Assembly: GCF_050947875.1 (NCBI RefSeq)
Contig: NC_134569.1
Span: forward strand, 202,562,127-202,626,126
Source of the DNA: Dermacentor variabilis
Lineage: Eukaryota > Arthropoda > Arachnida > Ixodida > Ixodidae
Direction of reading: 5' to 3'
DNA length: 64,000 bases
Shown here: positions 63,688 through 64,000 of the stretch, in pieces
Position numbering within the stretch: the first letter of the stretch is position 1
How the letters are laid out: each line of letters begins with the position of its first letter
The notes under the pieces: model-generated
The model's input: the letters and a program-made list of their open reading frames with translations, nothing else
The model's database searches: none
What the model was told of the DNA's origin: nothing
Position numbers and translations under genes: made by a program

Positions 63688-64000
63688 AGAGAAGCATAAT
63701 TATAGAAAGATGCATTGGTCGACTCGAGGTCGTGAGCTCTAACCTGCTAGTCTATACCTTGGGAACAGGAAAAGAACGGATGTAATGAAGACAAGCATAT
63801 TAGCGTAATGATGGTAGTCGCCAACACAGTAGTATAGCATAACATTCGGGGATGGTCGTGTGTCGTGAAAAAAATTGCAGCACGGCCCACACCATTATTG
63901 TATAGTACTCGCAATTTTCACGACCTTGAGGGGGCACCATAGTCTAGCAAAGATGGTGACTAGATCCAGGTCTCCGTCGATATTCAGCTTGAGCTGGGGT

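Noticed and set aside
1..64000. CRISPR array or bacterial operon content
   Set aside because: No regularly spaced direct repeats with unique spacers, and all coding content is eukaryotic transposable elements.

Overview
The window is accessory chromosomal DNA from an arthropod, almost certainly a hard tick (Ixodidae). The main reason is five copies of a SINE whose sequence I recognise as Ruka, first described in Rhipicephalus appendiculatus; the mix of LINE, Penelope, Helitron and Ty3/gypsy remnants fits. I found no host protein gene, no functional tRNA or rRNA gene and no CRISPR array. Everything I can name is a mobile element or its remains, many nested inside each other.

Layout. 1-4111: 3' part of a Ty3/gypsy element with its 3' LTR, inserted in a LINE whose C-terminal zinc-finger end follows (4112-4780), then a tRNA-like SINE. 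5045-7600: a decayed second gypsy lineage holding a small foldback insert. 7640-11050: a decayed APE-type LINE. 13240-22215: an RNase H-bearing LINE split by a nearly intact second LINE on the minus strand (15372-20155) whose 5' UTR is a tandem array of 235-bp monomers. 22.5-26.3 kb: SINEs and LINE scraps. 26331-31102: a minus-strand LINE with a decayed 2A peptide, carrying a 724-bp TTAA-flanked MITE. 33.3-35.7 kb: a long inverted repeat with a LINE fragment in its loop. 37.0-41.0 kb: a minus-strand Helitron remnant broken by a LINE 3' end. 43.2-45.4 kb: a cluster of tRNA-like SINE modules sharing an 18-nt palindrome. 46.9-54.4 kb: a minus-strand LINE interrupted by a full-length plus-strand LINE (49294-53916) that has a perfect 2A motif and itself carries a foldback element and a Ruka SINE, each with target duplications. 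55868-59862: two Penelope-like elements head to head, forming a palindrome with 1917-bp arms and no indels. 60.0-62.4 kb: a second copy of the TTAA MITE, another Ruka, and poly-C tracts.

How the parts relate. The nesting gives a relative order of events: older LINEs host younger LINEs, which host SINEs and foldback elements. Best candidates for new biology are the intact 2A signal upstream of a LINE ORF1, the monomeric 5' UTR whose last unit ends on a splice-donor-like CAG|GTGAGC, and the Penelope palindrome, whose transcript could fold into a near-perfect 1.9-kb hairpin. Most open frames are short and broken, so product calls rest on conserved motifs read by eye.
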